Positions 1-10,792 of a stretch of 64,000 nt of DNA are shown here, one piece after another. Positions within the stretch are counted from its first letter, which is position 1. Every line of letters begins with the position of its first letter. The position numbers and the translations under genes were made by a program. The stretch covers positions 186,001 to 250,000 of the forward strand of contig OY744468.1 of assembly GCA_963556145.1 (NCBI GenBank), written 5' to 3'. Under the pieces are notes generated by a model. The model was given only the letters and a program-made list of their open reading frames with translations, was not told where the DNA came from and did not search any database. The DNA comes from Hygrocybe punicea. Lineage: Eukaryota; Basidiomycota; Agaricomycetes; Agaricales; Hygrophoraceae.

Positions 1-242
1 ACATGGTGCCCCCACCCCTCATGAACGAGGTTACCCCTGAGTGCGAAGCCCACCAGAGACCCCCCTGTCTACCTCGCAAGGGTGACAATGACATCAGTTG
101 ACGTGTGCCTGGCCTGCACGAGGTGTAGGGACCTGTGGGAGGATGCATTCCAGGATGGTGACGTGTCGACGATGGCATTGCATCAACAATGACAATGATG
201 GCAACACAGCAACACCAGCGACATGTCGACAATGGCAGTGAC
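1..242. repeat. degenerate minisatellite-like flank, split by the hAT insertion
   Basis: No gene is visible. The stretch has short degenerate motifs such as gtcgacaatgg and cagttgacgtg. The same style continues at 3778-3870 (ttgacaacagcaatgg, atgtcgac), so the hAT element at 243-3777 was inserted into it. Related motifs (tcaattgacgtgg next to cgcgaggtggg) recur near 31620-31860, 45400 and 58760, which suggests a dispersed minisatellite family. Confidence 0.5.
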
Positions 243-3200
243 TAGGGTATCACACGGGTGAACCCATGGGTCGGAGTTTGAAAACCGTACCCGCACCCGA
301 GCACACCATACCCATTGCAGGTGCGGGTACACATTGACCCGTGGACATACACCGTTCACACAACACTGGGGACATTTGGGACGGGTATAACCAAGCCACA
401 GGTAGTTGAATACCCGTGGCGCTCATGATTGCGGTACAATGCAGCAGACTAGTTACAGGTACAAGATACTATAATAAAAAGTTAATCTTCGGCATCATCA
501 CTGCCCACAACATCTGCAAGTGCCCTCTTCTTTCGTGGTTTGACAACACTGCGAAGATCTTCCATCAAGATGAGATTGTTCCAGGCCCAGGATCCAAGAC
601 ACAAGTGAGACTGGATGGTCGTGGGGGAGAGTCGGTTGCGTGTGAAACTCAGTAGTTGCTGGCCTTGAGAAAATGCACATTCCACCGCCGTTGACGTTGC
701 TATATACAGATTCGTCAATGTGAGGCTGCGGAATTGTGTGGCCACATACCGGGGATACTCAAATAGTCCAGCGCCATGCAAGACAGATTGGGATATGTCC
801 TGAGGTTGTTATGCCACCAGACTAGAGGGTCCTTGACGTTCTCGATTGGGAGGCGCAAGAACTCATCTAATTCAGCCGTTCGAGAGCGTGTCCTGTTCCC
901 GAGCGAGAACTGTGAAAAGTCATGAAATGAATTGGTCAGCTCGCTCTGATTTCTGGTTCAGTTTTGGCCCTCTGTTGAGCTCAACAGGACCACGTACAGT
1001 TGCGTTGGCTGCATCACCGCCACTATCCTCAGACCCAAACCGACCTTCATATTTGTCAAGATACTCTTCGCAAACAAGGTTCTCAGCTGTCTCGATCCAC
1101 TCCTCTTCCCACTCATGCTGCTGGAAGTACTCGAGTTTCAATCCAGGGTGGAGGACCATGGCAATACGAAGAAATCCATCAGTGAGTAATAGCGGTTCAT
1201 CTTATGTCGTGCAAGTTTCATCGTGGCACGAATTGTAGGATGGTAGTCTTCTTTCGATTGTGGGTTCAATCCATGATTCAAGCGATCCATGGCTGGTATA
1301 ACAGCCGCAATGCTGGCCGAGTCATGAGAGAAGAATAATGTAGCCTTTTTGTACTGCTGTAGACAAGATAAGTAACTGTCAAAAGTTAGATGGTCCAAAT
1401 ACCTCGAGAATGGAGACTAGATCATCCACAACCTTCCAATCATCATCATCCAGTTCATATTTGCGCAATTTGAGACCTTTGTCAGCCGTGACCAGGTCAA
1501 TAGCCTTCCGATATTTCCTTGCAAATGCCAACATGTCGTAAGTCGGGTTCCAATGCATGACAACATCGCGTGGGATCAGGTTTGGTTTGAGCTGAGTTTT
1601 TTCGCAAGCACGGCGCCAGGCAGGTAGCACGATTGTAGTCGAGTGAATAAGAGCAAAAGAAAGTTGACGGATCTGTGAAACATTGTCAGTGACAAATATA
1701 AGAGGGCATAATGTCGAGCATACCTTGGACACAGCATGGTGAACACATGCCATGTCAGCCAACAAGGCCTCTCGATCCAGTGTGTTCAACTGTGCCATCT
1801 CATCAATTCCATCGTCGGGGTCATCAACGTTATCATCATCGGCAGAACCTTCTTCATCTCCTTCCTCATCTCCAGCGTCTTGATCAGTCTCAGGAATCGC
1901 GGTCATAGCCTGGTTGTCATCGGAGGACTCCTCGCCAACTGTTTTGCCCATACCAACATTGAATGGCTTGATTAGGGTCTTGCCGGAGAGCTGCAGGGTG
2001 TGGTTAAAACAACGCGCGATTGTCTTCCTCAAAAGAGTTATCCATCTTTGCAAGAGCCTCTGATTGAGTGTCATTTGACGTCGCATTGTCACCTGTGAAT
2101 GTCAACATCTGCTTTGAGGTCAGCGCTAATCCTAACCCAACGACCTCAAACAGCTGACCTTATCTTTGAGGCCAAAGGTAACAAGCATCTCTTGAAAGGC
2201 GTGCGTGAGAGTTACACCAGTATGGGACTTCGGGACCTCATTGATATCCAAAAGAAAGGCAAGCATGTGGCCTTCATGCTCAAAATGCACAGTCCACCCC
2301 ATGAAGGCATGGTGATTGGGGGATGTCCAAGCATCCGTGGCAAAGTGAACATGGCCAGGATGGTCCTGTCAAGGTATCAATAACCACTAACAGAAGCAGA
2401 ATACATGAAACGTACTTTAATAAGTTTGGATACTCGCTCACGGCACTTGTGGTATGATGCTTCGATGTCATATGAAATCGTCATCAGAGAAGGGAGTTCG
2501 AGGAGAGGCTAGCCAGCCATGAGCAACTCCTGAAGAGCGTGATCCTTCATGATGTTTGCCGGTCGGTTGTTCTCCGTAATCCACTTGACAATGAGAGTGC
2601 TGCAATGTTGTCAATTCACTGTGAAAGAGTTTATGGGTAACAATACTTACCATGTTTTGGCATTGGTGTGATTGCAGTGACTGTATTGGACAGGTTGCTG
2701 CCCCTGGCGAGCAAACATAGCGAAAATTGAGTGGCTGGGAACCGAGCCATCATTCACGGCACCCTTCACAGCCCAAAGCATCAGATGGCGTGGTGTTTGA
2801 GGTTTGCCATTGAGGATTTGTCCTTGGAATCCTGGAACCGGCAAACACCACCTGTCGACGATTGGCATTTGCAAGCAGCACACGGAAAGAAATGACAAAG
2901 GCGACCATCGTGGTATTCGATCAAGACATCAGCTTTGAAGAAAGAGTAGATTGGCAACCTCCACGTTTTTTTGAGGGCAGCTGCAACAAACATAAGGTTA
3001 CGAACAGCACAAGGTCAATAGAAAGAAAACTCACCCAATTCCTGCTTTGGGTCAACCTCTGAATCCGTGTCCAACTCGATGACTTGTGTAGCCTCAGAAG
3101 GAGCACGGGAGACACTTGCTGCATCGTCTGAACCATCGCACCGAGGGTCAGCCTGGACAGGGGCCTCGGAGGATTGGGTGCTTGCGGAGGATGTCTTTTT

Positions 3201-3777
3201 GAGTTTCTTGAACTGGCGTGTCGTCGCCCTGACCACTTTCTTGATAGCTTTACTGGCAGAGGCCACTTTTTGGGAGAGTTGAGAGGCAGAGGATGATTTT
3301 GACTGAATGGAATCCTTGTCAGACGCTTTCGCCATGAGATTTTCTGGATATTCCGTCCCTTTGCGTGAACTCTTTATACAACAGTGAAAACAGGCTTGGA
3401 CAAATTCAGCTTTATTCAGGGCAGATACAAAAAATATGGCCTGCGATTGCATCGCTCGAAATTGCCTGTCAAAATTATTTGAGGGCGACAAAAACTTTTT
3501 GAGGGGCAGACTAACAAAAAAAGGGTAATCAGGAAGAGATTGCTTGGGTGATCGGTTGGGTTGTATTTTGTTGGGGTTTGCCAAAATGGTATAGACTGAG
3601 CAAGTACTCCTGTCCCCAGAGTTCAAGGCGAGCAAGTAGTAGAAAACTGCATGAGACCGTGGTTTGATGATATGGGTCACGGTGTGACCAGGGGTTTGTA
3701 ATCCAGACACCGAACCCGAACCCGTTTAACCCATAAGGTTATAACCGTGGGTAAACCCGTAACCATGAGATACCCTA
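243..3777 (-). mobile_element. hAT-superfamily DNA transposon with perfect 8-bp TSD
   Basis: The left end reads TAGGGTATC (243-251) and the right end GATACCCTA (3769-3777). The 8 bases outside are identical: GCAGTGAC at 235-242 and at 3778-3785. Subterminal sequences share acccgtaaccc-like runs. An 8-bp duplication, a TAGGG-type terminus and a minus-strand transposase with a BED-like finger and a C-terminal dimerisation block all fit the hAT superfamily. The intact TSD implies fairly recent insertion, but the transposase is damaged. Confidence 0.93.
482..3335 (-). pseudogene. hAT transposase (BED finger, RNase H-like core, hATC dimerisation), damaged
   Basis: The likely start is the ATG at 3335 (MAKASDKDS), opening a Ser/Lys-rich N terminus. 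An intron follows with GT near 3034 and AG near 2985. The next exon has a BED-like zinc-finger region (CAACKC, later NLKHHAI), then KGAV and YSHCNHT. Minus-strand exons at about 2092-1379 carry RCFNHTLQL and WNPTYDML. Exons at 1398-1138 carry TLFFSHD and NRYYSL. Exons to 482 carry TAVECAFSQG and LCLGSWAW, the hATC dimerisation block. In the BED region a TGA at 2781-2783 follows HHAI, and the frame then shifts by one base before KGAV, so this copy cannot make a full protein as it stands. Family function: DNA cut-and-paste transposition in the nucleus. Exon limits other than the first intron are estimates. Confidence 0.85.
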
Positions 3778-3785
3778 GCAGTGAC

Positions 3786-4030
3786 GCGTTGACAACAGCA
3801 ATGGTGTGACATGTCGACTTGGACACGGGACATTCGTGAGAACAACACTGGGCTGGCAACTGCCCAATGTAATTGTAGTATATACTGTATATTTAGTAGA
3901 ATAATAATATCTAGATATAATTATAATACTACCCATACTCGTACCCATGGATAATCCATATCCATGGGTAAAGTATCTGTGGGAAACAGATACATGGGTA
4001 TGGATTTTCACGGATATGGATACAGATCAG
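3786..4030. other. repeat flank and AT-rich stretch, no gene seen
   Basis: Continues the repeat flank of the hAT target to about 3870. An AT-rich segment follows (attgtagtatatactgtat), then several near-palindromic catgggta/tacccatg motifs around 3930-4020. No coding region can be supported. Confidence 0.4.
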
Positions 4031-4059
4031 AAATTTTGTATCTGTGGATTACCTGTGCC

Positions 4060-4680
4060 ATTGCCTAATGAGGATGGCTTGTATGAGTTTGCAAGGGGCG
4101 ATGTGAGGTGCTTGGAACTGGTTCGAGGCAGTGGGTGGTTCAAGGGATGTGTGAGGTTGTATAAGTAGCTGCATGGGGCGAGGGTGACATGGCACAGCGT
4201 TAAGGGCTCAATAATGGGGGAAACAGCTTGTACTTGCTTGTGAACGATGGCATGTGGCCCTGGGAGGCTGTACGAAGTGATGGGAGGTCCAATGAGGATG
4301 TGTGTGGCTGGGGATGTCGAGTATGTGGGGGCACGAGGAAGGATGACTTGGCAACATGTGAGGTGCCGATGATGGCAAGGACAGCTTGTGAGAGCTTGTG
4401 ACTGGCGTCGTGGGGCCGTAGGAAGCGGTATGAGGCGACGGGGAGGTCCAACGAGGGCGTGAGTGGCTGGAGATGTTGACTTGGCTGAGGCACGAAGTGG
4501 GGTGATGTGGCAAGTGGTTGGGGACTCGATAACAGCAGAGGCGGCCAGTACGGACTTGCAAGAGGTGTTGTGGTATGCTAGGAAGTGGTGTGAGGCGTTG
4601 GGTGGTTCAACGGATCCGTGAGGGGCCAGGGAGGAGATGCAACGATTGTGGCATTTTGGGGACAGCATGGGCAAATATGT
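4060..4680. repeat. degenerate tandem array, unit about 157 bp, about four copies
   Basis: Units begin near 4184 (gtgacatggcac), 4342 (gatgacttggcaac) and 4499 (gggtgatgtggcaag), with a partial unit on each side. Each has a gggaggtccaa block followed by a gtggctggagatgt-like block. The minus strand stays open through the array (4743-4027) because units are near a multiple of three, giving 52-53-residue Pro/Thr/Ser/His-rich repeats (SPATHALVGPP, SPATHILIGPP). I treat the ORF as a by-product of the array. 4681-5026 shows nothing recognisable. Confidence 0.65.
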
Positions 4681-5026
4681 GTCGTGGCTTGTATCCAGGG
4701 ATGATGGCAAGTCCATAGATGCGAACGCGGGGTGATCGGGCACAAAATGGGGTGGACATGCTGGGGCTGGTTGAGAATGGAGTTTTGCCAGATGTTGAGG
4801 TAGTTTTCATGGGATGGCGTGTCAGGGCTTGTTATCTGCAAGTCCGTAGACATGAACGGCTGGCCATATGGGGGCAAAACAGGAGTGGGTGTGCTGGGAT
4901 GTGTCAAAAACACCATGTAGATGTGTTTTTCCTACTGTGGAAATGGTGAGGATGGGTGTACCTGGAGGTGCACAGGCTAAACCTGTTGCATGGCACATGT
5001 TTTCCGTCTGCTTCAGGGTCTGTTTT

Positions 5027-6669
5027 TGTTATGGATTGCTTCTGCAGTGGGCTCCGGCAACAATCAACTTAACTGGGGATCAGTTTCCAGAGGAGAGAAC
5101 AGCAGTTTCATTGTTGCTTATAACTAAGACAACACTGCTACAAAGGGGGGGTTCATGGTCTAAAGTCATGCGAGCCGTGGGTGTTACCCAAGACAAGGGG
5201 GTCTGCCCCAAAAACCCAACTAAACATAAGGAAAAGAAAGAAGAAAAAGTCCGAACCAACAACAAGAACAGTAGATATAGTGACTGGTCTTGAGGGGAGG
5301 TAAATGGGAATACAACCATGAAGCTACAACATGTCCAACTACACCATGTGTTCACCATGAGGTGCACATGAGGCATCCTCATGTCGATGTTCTTGCAATC
5401 CAACTGGAGGCCTGCGTGTCATTGAGGATAGAAAAGGTCTGGATGACTCGGATGATTTGTCATTGGATCATGTGACATGCCAAATTGCCAATTCAGGGTC
5501 TATACTTGCTGTAACGGGCAAGTGTGCAGTCTGGCAAGTGCATTGCATGGTCAGGTTGAAGAGGGGTATCGTCCAGTGTGGGATTGGTGAAGGGAGTGTC
5601 TTGAGGTAGTGTGGATATAGCAGCAATGTTGGTATGAAAGAAATCAAAGGAATGTATGGAGGGAAAACCAACTAAGACAGTGGGCTAGTCAAGGTCAGAC
5701 ATGTGAACAGCATAAGCTGTACCAGTGACGATGTCTGTGATGATGACATATTGAGGGGTCATGTCTTGTTCTGTGTGTGGAACAATGAGGTCCACCTGAT
5801 GTCGGTATTCGTCCAAGAAAGGGTATTGTTGTAAATGAGTGTGGGAGGTATCAAGGTTACAGATGAAAAAGGATACATGAATGTGGGTCCAGGTTTTGAG
5901 TCATGGCACAGGTGACAAGCTGTGGGAACAAGTCGTTGGGTACTGCATTGAAGCCATGACGTATGAACAATACACAATAGGGGTTGGTTCACTGTATTGG
6001 GAAATCGTATGGTCTGTGGTTGAAGTCAGAAGGTGTGTGCTTCGGTGATGGTTGGATTGGAGGGAACAGTGAAATGTCTTGTGATCCAGGATTGTTCAGA
6101 GTATGCATGCAGGTGAGGAATGTTGTTGGATGATCAGGGAGCATAATGGTAGGCACAGAATATGAAAGTGGAAACCAAATATCCAGGTATGGCATTTGTC
6201 AATTACACCGTGAGATATTGTCAAGGTGCAAGTCAGAAGTATCAATGGCAGAAGGGTTTTGGTGCCAATGCCAAAGATGGATCATAACAAGGTAAAAAAT
6301 GATATGTAAAGTGATGGCAATGCTGCCAATGATGATTACGGTAATTAGCTGTGTTGGGAATACAGCCATTGTGTATTGGTTTGTCATAGGACGAAGTAAA
6401 CAATATGTCAGGGTGAAGTAAAAGAAAATGGCAATGATGTCCATCAGCAAGGAGATTGTTCAGGTACAGCAAGGTCACATGGGGATGTGTCCATGGTCGG
6501 TCTGGATTGTTCTAGAAGAAAGGATAAAGAGGAAACAAGAACAAGAACAAACAATGATGGACAAAAGAAGACAAGGCAAAAAGGAACAAAAAGGAAGGTG
6601 TGGCAAGCGGAATCATCATGGTGGGTACCAGAGTTGGAATCAGAGTTGCAGAGTTGAAAAAACATAACA
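5027..6669 (-). mobile_element. R1 LTR-like repeat, copy 1 (1643 bp, TG...CA ends)
   Basis: Starts TGTTATGG and ends ATAACA. Flanks are gtttt (5022-5026) and gttct (6670-6674), a 5-bp TSD with one mismatch. Two other near-full copies occur in the window (8918-10550; 20280-34888 interrupted). TG...CA ends, a 5-bp TSD and the lack of a linked internal region fit a solo LTR. The minus strand has degraded open frames, among them a hydrophobic segment at 6450-6199 with two or three likely membrane helices. The same frames recur in the other copies, so R1 may carry a decayed gene or be a different element type. Confidence 0.75.
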
Positions 6670-6766
6670 GTTCTCCTTTGTTTCGTGAGTGACATGAGTC
6701 ATATTCCCTGTTGGACACAGTCATTGGGGTCATTTTTGGGTCTTTCCAGTCGTGGTTTTTTGACAG

Positions 6767-7367
6767 TGGTATGTGAATGTTTGCTTCACATAGAATTACT
6801 GGAGTTGACTTTGTTCAGGTACCCTCTTGTTGTTCATGGGTTTCTAATATCTAAATAACCTATCAGAAAGGGGTTTGTAGGTATATGTACTGTATGTAAT
6901 CGTGAGGTCACTTCACTTAAGAAGTGAGACTTTGAGTAGGTGTGGATGATGGTTGATAAGCATGATGTACTGGAAATACTATATACTCACCACTGGAATA
7001 TGAAATGTGGATTAATGAATACTGATAACACCAATTTAATATGGATTGTTTTGGTTACAGGACCTATTCAATCAAGAGTATCTCTGGGTATTATCATATC
7101 TGACTTGAATCGGAAGCTTCAAACACACATTGGCTAAGTTCAGGGATATCTTTAATACCTTTTGAATACTCTGTTTTGTTTAGGATGAAACCTTAACCTT
7201 AGCAATGTATCTAGCTGACTAATGCTGACTAATGCTGACTAATGAACTGATTGGACTGAGTGAACTGAGTGAATTATCCTTAATTGGCAAGGGGAACTCA
7301 GAGAATGATAGAATGAGAGTGTACTGGACTGAATTGCAAGCACTAGCTACTACAATGAGTAACTATG
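6767..7367 (-). repeat. R2 LTR fragment (3' part), inverted relative to 45682-47086
   Basis: Begins TGGTATGTGAATGTTTG and matches, in reverse, the end of the R2 LTR at 47086. Shared blocks include gagttgactttgttcagg, caaacc/ggtttgt and aggatgaaaccttaacctt. It stops at about 7367, where an R1 fragment begins, so the junction is a recombination or truncation point. The 97 bp at 6670-6766 between R1 and R2 show nothing. Confidence 0.75.
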
Positions 7368-7592
7368 GCAAGGAGACTATTCGGGTATAGCGAGGTCACA
7401 TGGGATTTGTCCATGGTCGGTCTGGATTGTTCTAGAAGAAGGGAAGAAAAGGGAACAAGAACAAGAATAAACAACAATGTCCAAAAGAAGACAAAAGGCA
7501 AAGAGGAACAAAAAAGGAAGGTGTGGTAAAGTGGAATCGTCATGTTGGGTAATGAAGTTGGAATCAGAGTTGCAGAGTTGTAAAATGTAACA
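7368..7592 (-). repeat. R1 LTR fragment (225 bp, terminal part)
   Basis: Matches the last ~225 bases of the R1 copies: aaggagactat, ggtcggtctggattgttc, tgcagagttg, and the terminal gtaaca. It is truncated on the left against R2 and abuts a foldback element on the right. Confidence 0.8.
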
Positions 7593-7921
7593 TGTCTATC
7601 CCTTCCAGGATCCTTGATGCTTTGGGTTACATTAACATTCTAGATGCTTTAATTCTTCATATCAACTGCCAAGCATATGCTGTATCCATAACTCTGAGTA
7701 ACTCCGAGTTTTTATGGATATAGCATATCCTTGGCAGTTGATACAAAGAACTAAAGCATCTAGAATGTTAATGTAACCCAAAGCATCAAGGATCCTGGAA
7801 GGGATAGACATAATCTTCTTGGTCATATAGAAAAATTCACAATTATCTCAAATCTGAGATGGTAAAAGCAAAATCCTTGAAAATCCTTGTTACACCAAGG
7901 ATATACCCTTGCATTTGCCTA
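7593..7921. mobile_element. partial foldback MITE (same family as 33307-33746)
   Basis: Nearly self-complementary around 7690-7715. Arms include ctatcccttccagga, gctttgggttacattaac and atctagaatgtt, with cttggcagttgat near the centre. The right end reaches the terminus gcatttgccta (7911-7921), identical to the full copy at 33307-33746. About 105 bp of the left arm is missing and replaced by the R1 fragment. Confidence 0.82.
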
Positions 7922-7965
7922 GCAAGGAGAAGATCTTGGGAGGGTGACATGCTCTCGTCATTGGA

Positions 7966-8850
7966 TCAGTATTGGGATGAGGATGACTCATCATTTGTAT
8001 TGTGTGGATGTTCAGTGGACCCAGCTAATTTGTTAGGGTCTGTCTGGACCAACACCACTTCAAAGTCTGAGTCTGATTCCTCATCTGAAGACAAGGTGTT
8101 CAGGATAGGCAACTGGATGTTGTATTCATATGCAACATTGCATGAATGGCCACCCTGTGTCACAAATGTTAATTAATCCAGTGTCATTTGATGAAAACTG
8201 ACCTCCATCTGGTGTTGTTCATAGACACATAACAAGACCTGGAGCCTGGCTATGGCAACATCCAAAGGAGCTATTAGTGTGTGTTGGATGGGCAGGAAAT
8301 AATGAGAGAGGGCATTCCCCATGAAAACACCGCATGAGAAGCTGTCACTTTGGTAAGTGACCAGCATCTTCTTGTATGGGAATGTCACTGGGTGCTGGCT
8401 CCCTGCTGATGAAGGTTTTGTAGGGTCTGATTAGCTAAATCCAGGATTGGTGGTGTTGTGGAGGTGATGTATCTCATTCCAGTATGTGATGATCCAGAGG
8501 GAAAGATATTTTATACCAGGTGAATCTAGATTGTGGGCTACAGATCTTGGAATCAAGGTCATTGTGGAACTTGACCTGAGGCAGTCAAAGAGGTCTTTGA
8601 CCACAGAGAGTAATGGAACTGGAGCTGAAAGAATGGTATAGATATCTTCGGTATGGGTATCAGGTGGTTTGGCCACAATGACAATGTGTGAAGCTTGATG
8701 CTCAGAAGGTGTATTATTTAGTAGTGGGATCTTGAAGGCAACAAAGGCATTGATGGACAAATTTTGATTCAGGAGGGTGCGCTGGAGAATTTCAGGTGGA
8801 ATATTGAGCTCAAGCATCCTCAGAGAAAGAAATTTGGATATTGCATCCAT
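7966..8850 (-). pseudogene. Ulp1/SUMO-protease-like gene remnant
   Basis: The minus-strand segment 8850-8431 has LSLWIITYWNEIHHL, typical of the region before the protease domain in expanded Agaricomycete Ulp1-like proteins. The segment 8388-8173 has FPYKKMLVTYQSDSFSCG followed by ALSHYFLP and ARLQVLL, the C-terminal part with the Gln...Ser-Cys-Gly nucleophile motif. Only ~42 bp separate the two, so the block that should hold the catalytic His and Asp is missing. 8163-7966 adds an acidic tail (SSDEESDSDF). These cysteine proteases cleave SUMO or ubiquitin-like tags and are often carried by transposons in these fungi. With the His/Asp block gone this copy should be inactive. Confidence 0.7.
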
Positions 8851-8917
8851 CTAAGTACCTAGGGGGTGAAAATTTCCCCTGTCATGCGTCATGACCATTT
8901 GTGGTGAATTGGCAGAT

Positions 8918-10550
8918 TGTTACAGATTGCTTCTGCAGCGGGCTCCGGCAAGAATCAACTTAACTAGGAGGCGGTTTCCAAGGGAGAGAAGAGCAGTTTT
9001 CATTGTTGTTTATAACTAAGACAACACTGCTGAGAGGGGGGGGTCATGGTACAATGTCATTGCGAGCCGTGGGGGTTACCCAAGATAAGGAGGTCTGCCC
9101 CAAGAACCAGACTAAACGTAAGGAAAGGAAAAGAAGAAAAAGTCCAAACCAACTACAAGAACAGTAGATATAGTGACTGGTCTTGAGGGGAGGTAAATAG
9201 AAATGCAACCATGAAGCTACAACATGTCCAACTACACCATGCACACATGAGGCATCCTCATGTCAATGTTCTCACGATCCAACTGGAGGCCCAGGTGTCA
9301 TTGAGGATAGAAGAGGTCCGGATGACTTTGATAATTTGTCATCGGATCATTTGACATGCAGTATTGCCAATTCAGGGTCTATACTTGCTGTAACAGGCAA
9401 GTGTGCAGTCTGGCAAGTGCAATGCATGATCAGGTCGAAGAGGGGTATCGTCCAGTGTGGGATTGGTGAAGGGAGTGTCTTGAGGTAGTGTGGATATAGC
9501 AGCAAGGTTGGTATGAAAGAAATCAAAGGAATGTATGGAGGGAAAACCAACTAAGACAGTGGGCTAGTCGAGGTCAGACATGCGAACAGCATAAGCTGTA
9601 TCAGATGACGATGTCTGTGTCAATGATGTATCGAGGGGTGATGTCTTGTTCTGTGTGTGGAACAATGCAGTCCACCTGATGTCTGTATTCTTCCAAGAAA
9701 GGGTATTGTTGTAAACGAGTGTGGGAGGTATCAAGATTATAGATGGAAAAGGATAAATAAATGTGGGTCCAGGTTTTGAGTCATGGCACAGGTGACAAGC
9801 TGTGGGAATAAGTCGTTGGGTACTGCAATGAAGCGATGTCGTCCGAACAATATACGATAGGGGTTGGTTCACTGTTTGGGAAGTCATATGGTCTGTGGTC
9901 GAAGTCCAAAAGAATGTGCTTTGGTGATGATCAGATTGGAAGGACCAGTGAAATGTCTTGTGATTGAGGATTGTTCAGGGCATGCGTGCAGGTGAGGAAT
10001 GTCATTGGATTGTCAGGGAGGATAATGGTTGGCATGGAATACAAAAGTGGAAACCATATATCCAGGAATGGCAATTGTCAATTACATGGTGAGATATTGT
10101 TGAGGTGGAAGTCAGAAGTATCAATGGCAGAAGGGTTTCAGTGCCGATGCCAAAGATAGATCATAACAAGGTAAAAACCGATAAGGAAAGTGATGGCAAT
10201 GCTGCCAATGATGATTACGGTAATTAGCTGTGTTGGGAGTACAGCCATTGTGACTCAGTTTGTTGTGGGATGAAGAAAACAATATGTCAAGGTAAGGGAA
10301 AAGACAATGGCGATGATGTCCATCGGCAAGGAGACTATTTGGGTACAGCAAGGTCACATGGGATATGTCCATGGTTGGTCTGGATTGTTCTAGAAGAAGG
10401 GAAGAAAAGGGAACAAGAACAAGGATAAACAACAATGTCCAAAAGAAGACAAAAGGTAAAGGGGAATGAAAAAGGAAGGTATGGTAAAGTGGAATCGTCA
10501 TCACGAGTAACAGAGTTGGAATCCGAGTTGCAGAGTTGAAAAATGTAACA
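8918..10550 (-). mobile_element. R1 LTR-like repeat, copy 2 (1633 bp)
   Basis: Starts TGTTACAGATTGC and ends AAATGTAACA, colinear with copy 1 over its whole length and in the same orientation. The flanks cagat and atacc do not match, so no TSD is visible and it may have been shaped by recombination. A minus-strand frame at 9887-9564 stays open (VNQPLSYIV ... TDIRWTALF) and matches frames in the other copies. 10551-10792 shows only short gactaattct repeats and no gene. Confidence 0.75.
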
Positions 10551-10792
10551 ATACCCCTGGAACAGCTTAAATATTGAAACTCCCGGTGTGAGAACAAATT
10601 GCACATTTGGGAATGTTTAGGACTTTTACCTGACTAATTCTGACTAATTCTGACTTTGTTCTGAATTTCACTTTTACTGAGAGTGACCTTGGACATCAAG
10701 GCAACCAAAGCTCTTGGGTTCTGTAAAGACTAATTCAAAAGTGAGGTATTACACATGCTAGGGAACTTGCAATAGTTTGTTATGTTTTGTGG

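Noticed and set aside
4027..4743. 238-residue minus-strand ORF
   Set aside because: It follows a degenerate DNA array in frame by unit length; no domain, and neighbouring frames are also open.
5027..10550. R1 copies 1 and 2 as the two LTRs of one retrotransposon
   Set aside because: Outer flanks differ (gtttt versus atacc), copy 1 has its own near-matching TSD, and the DNA between them holds R2, a foldback and a protease fragment, not gag-pol.
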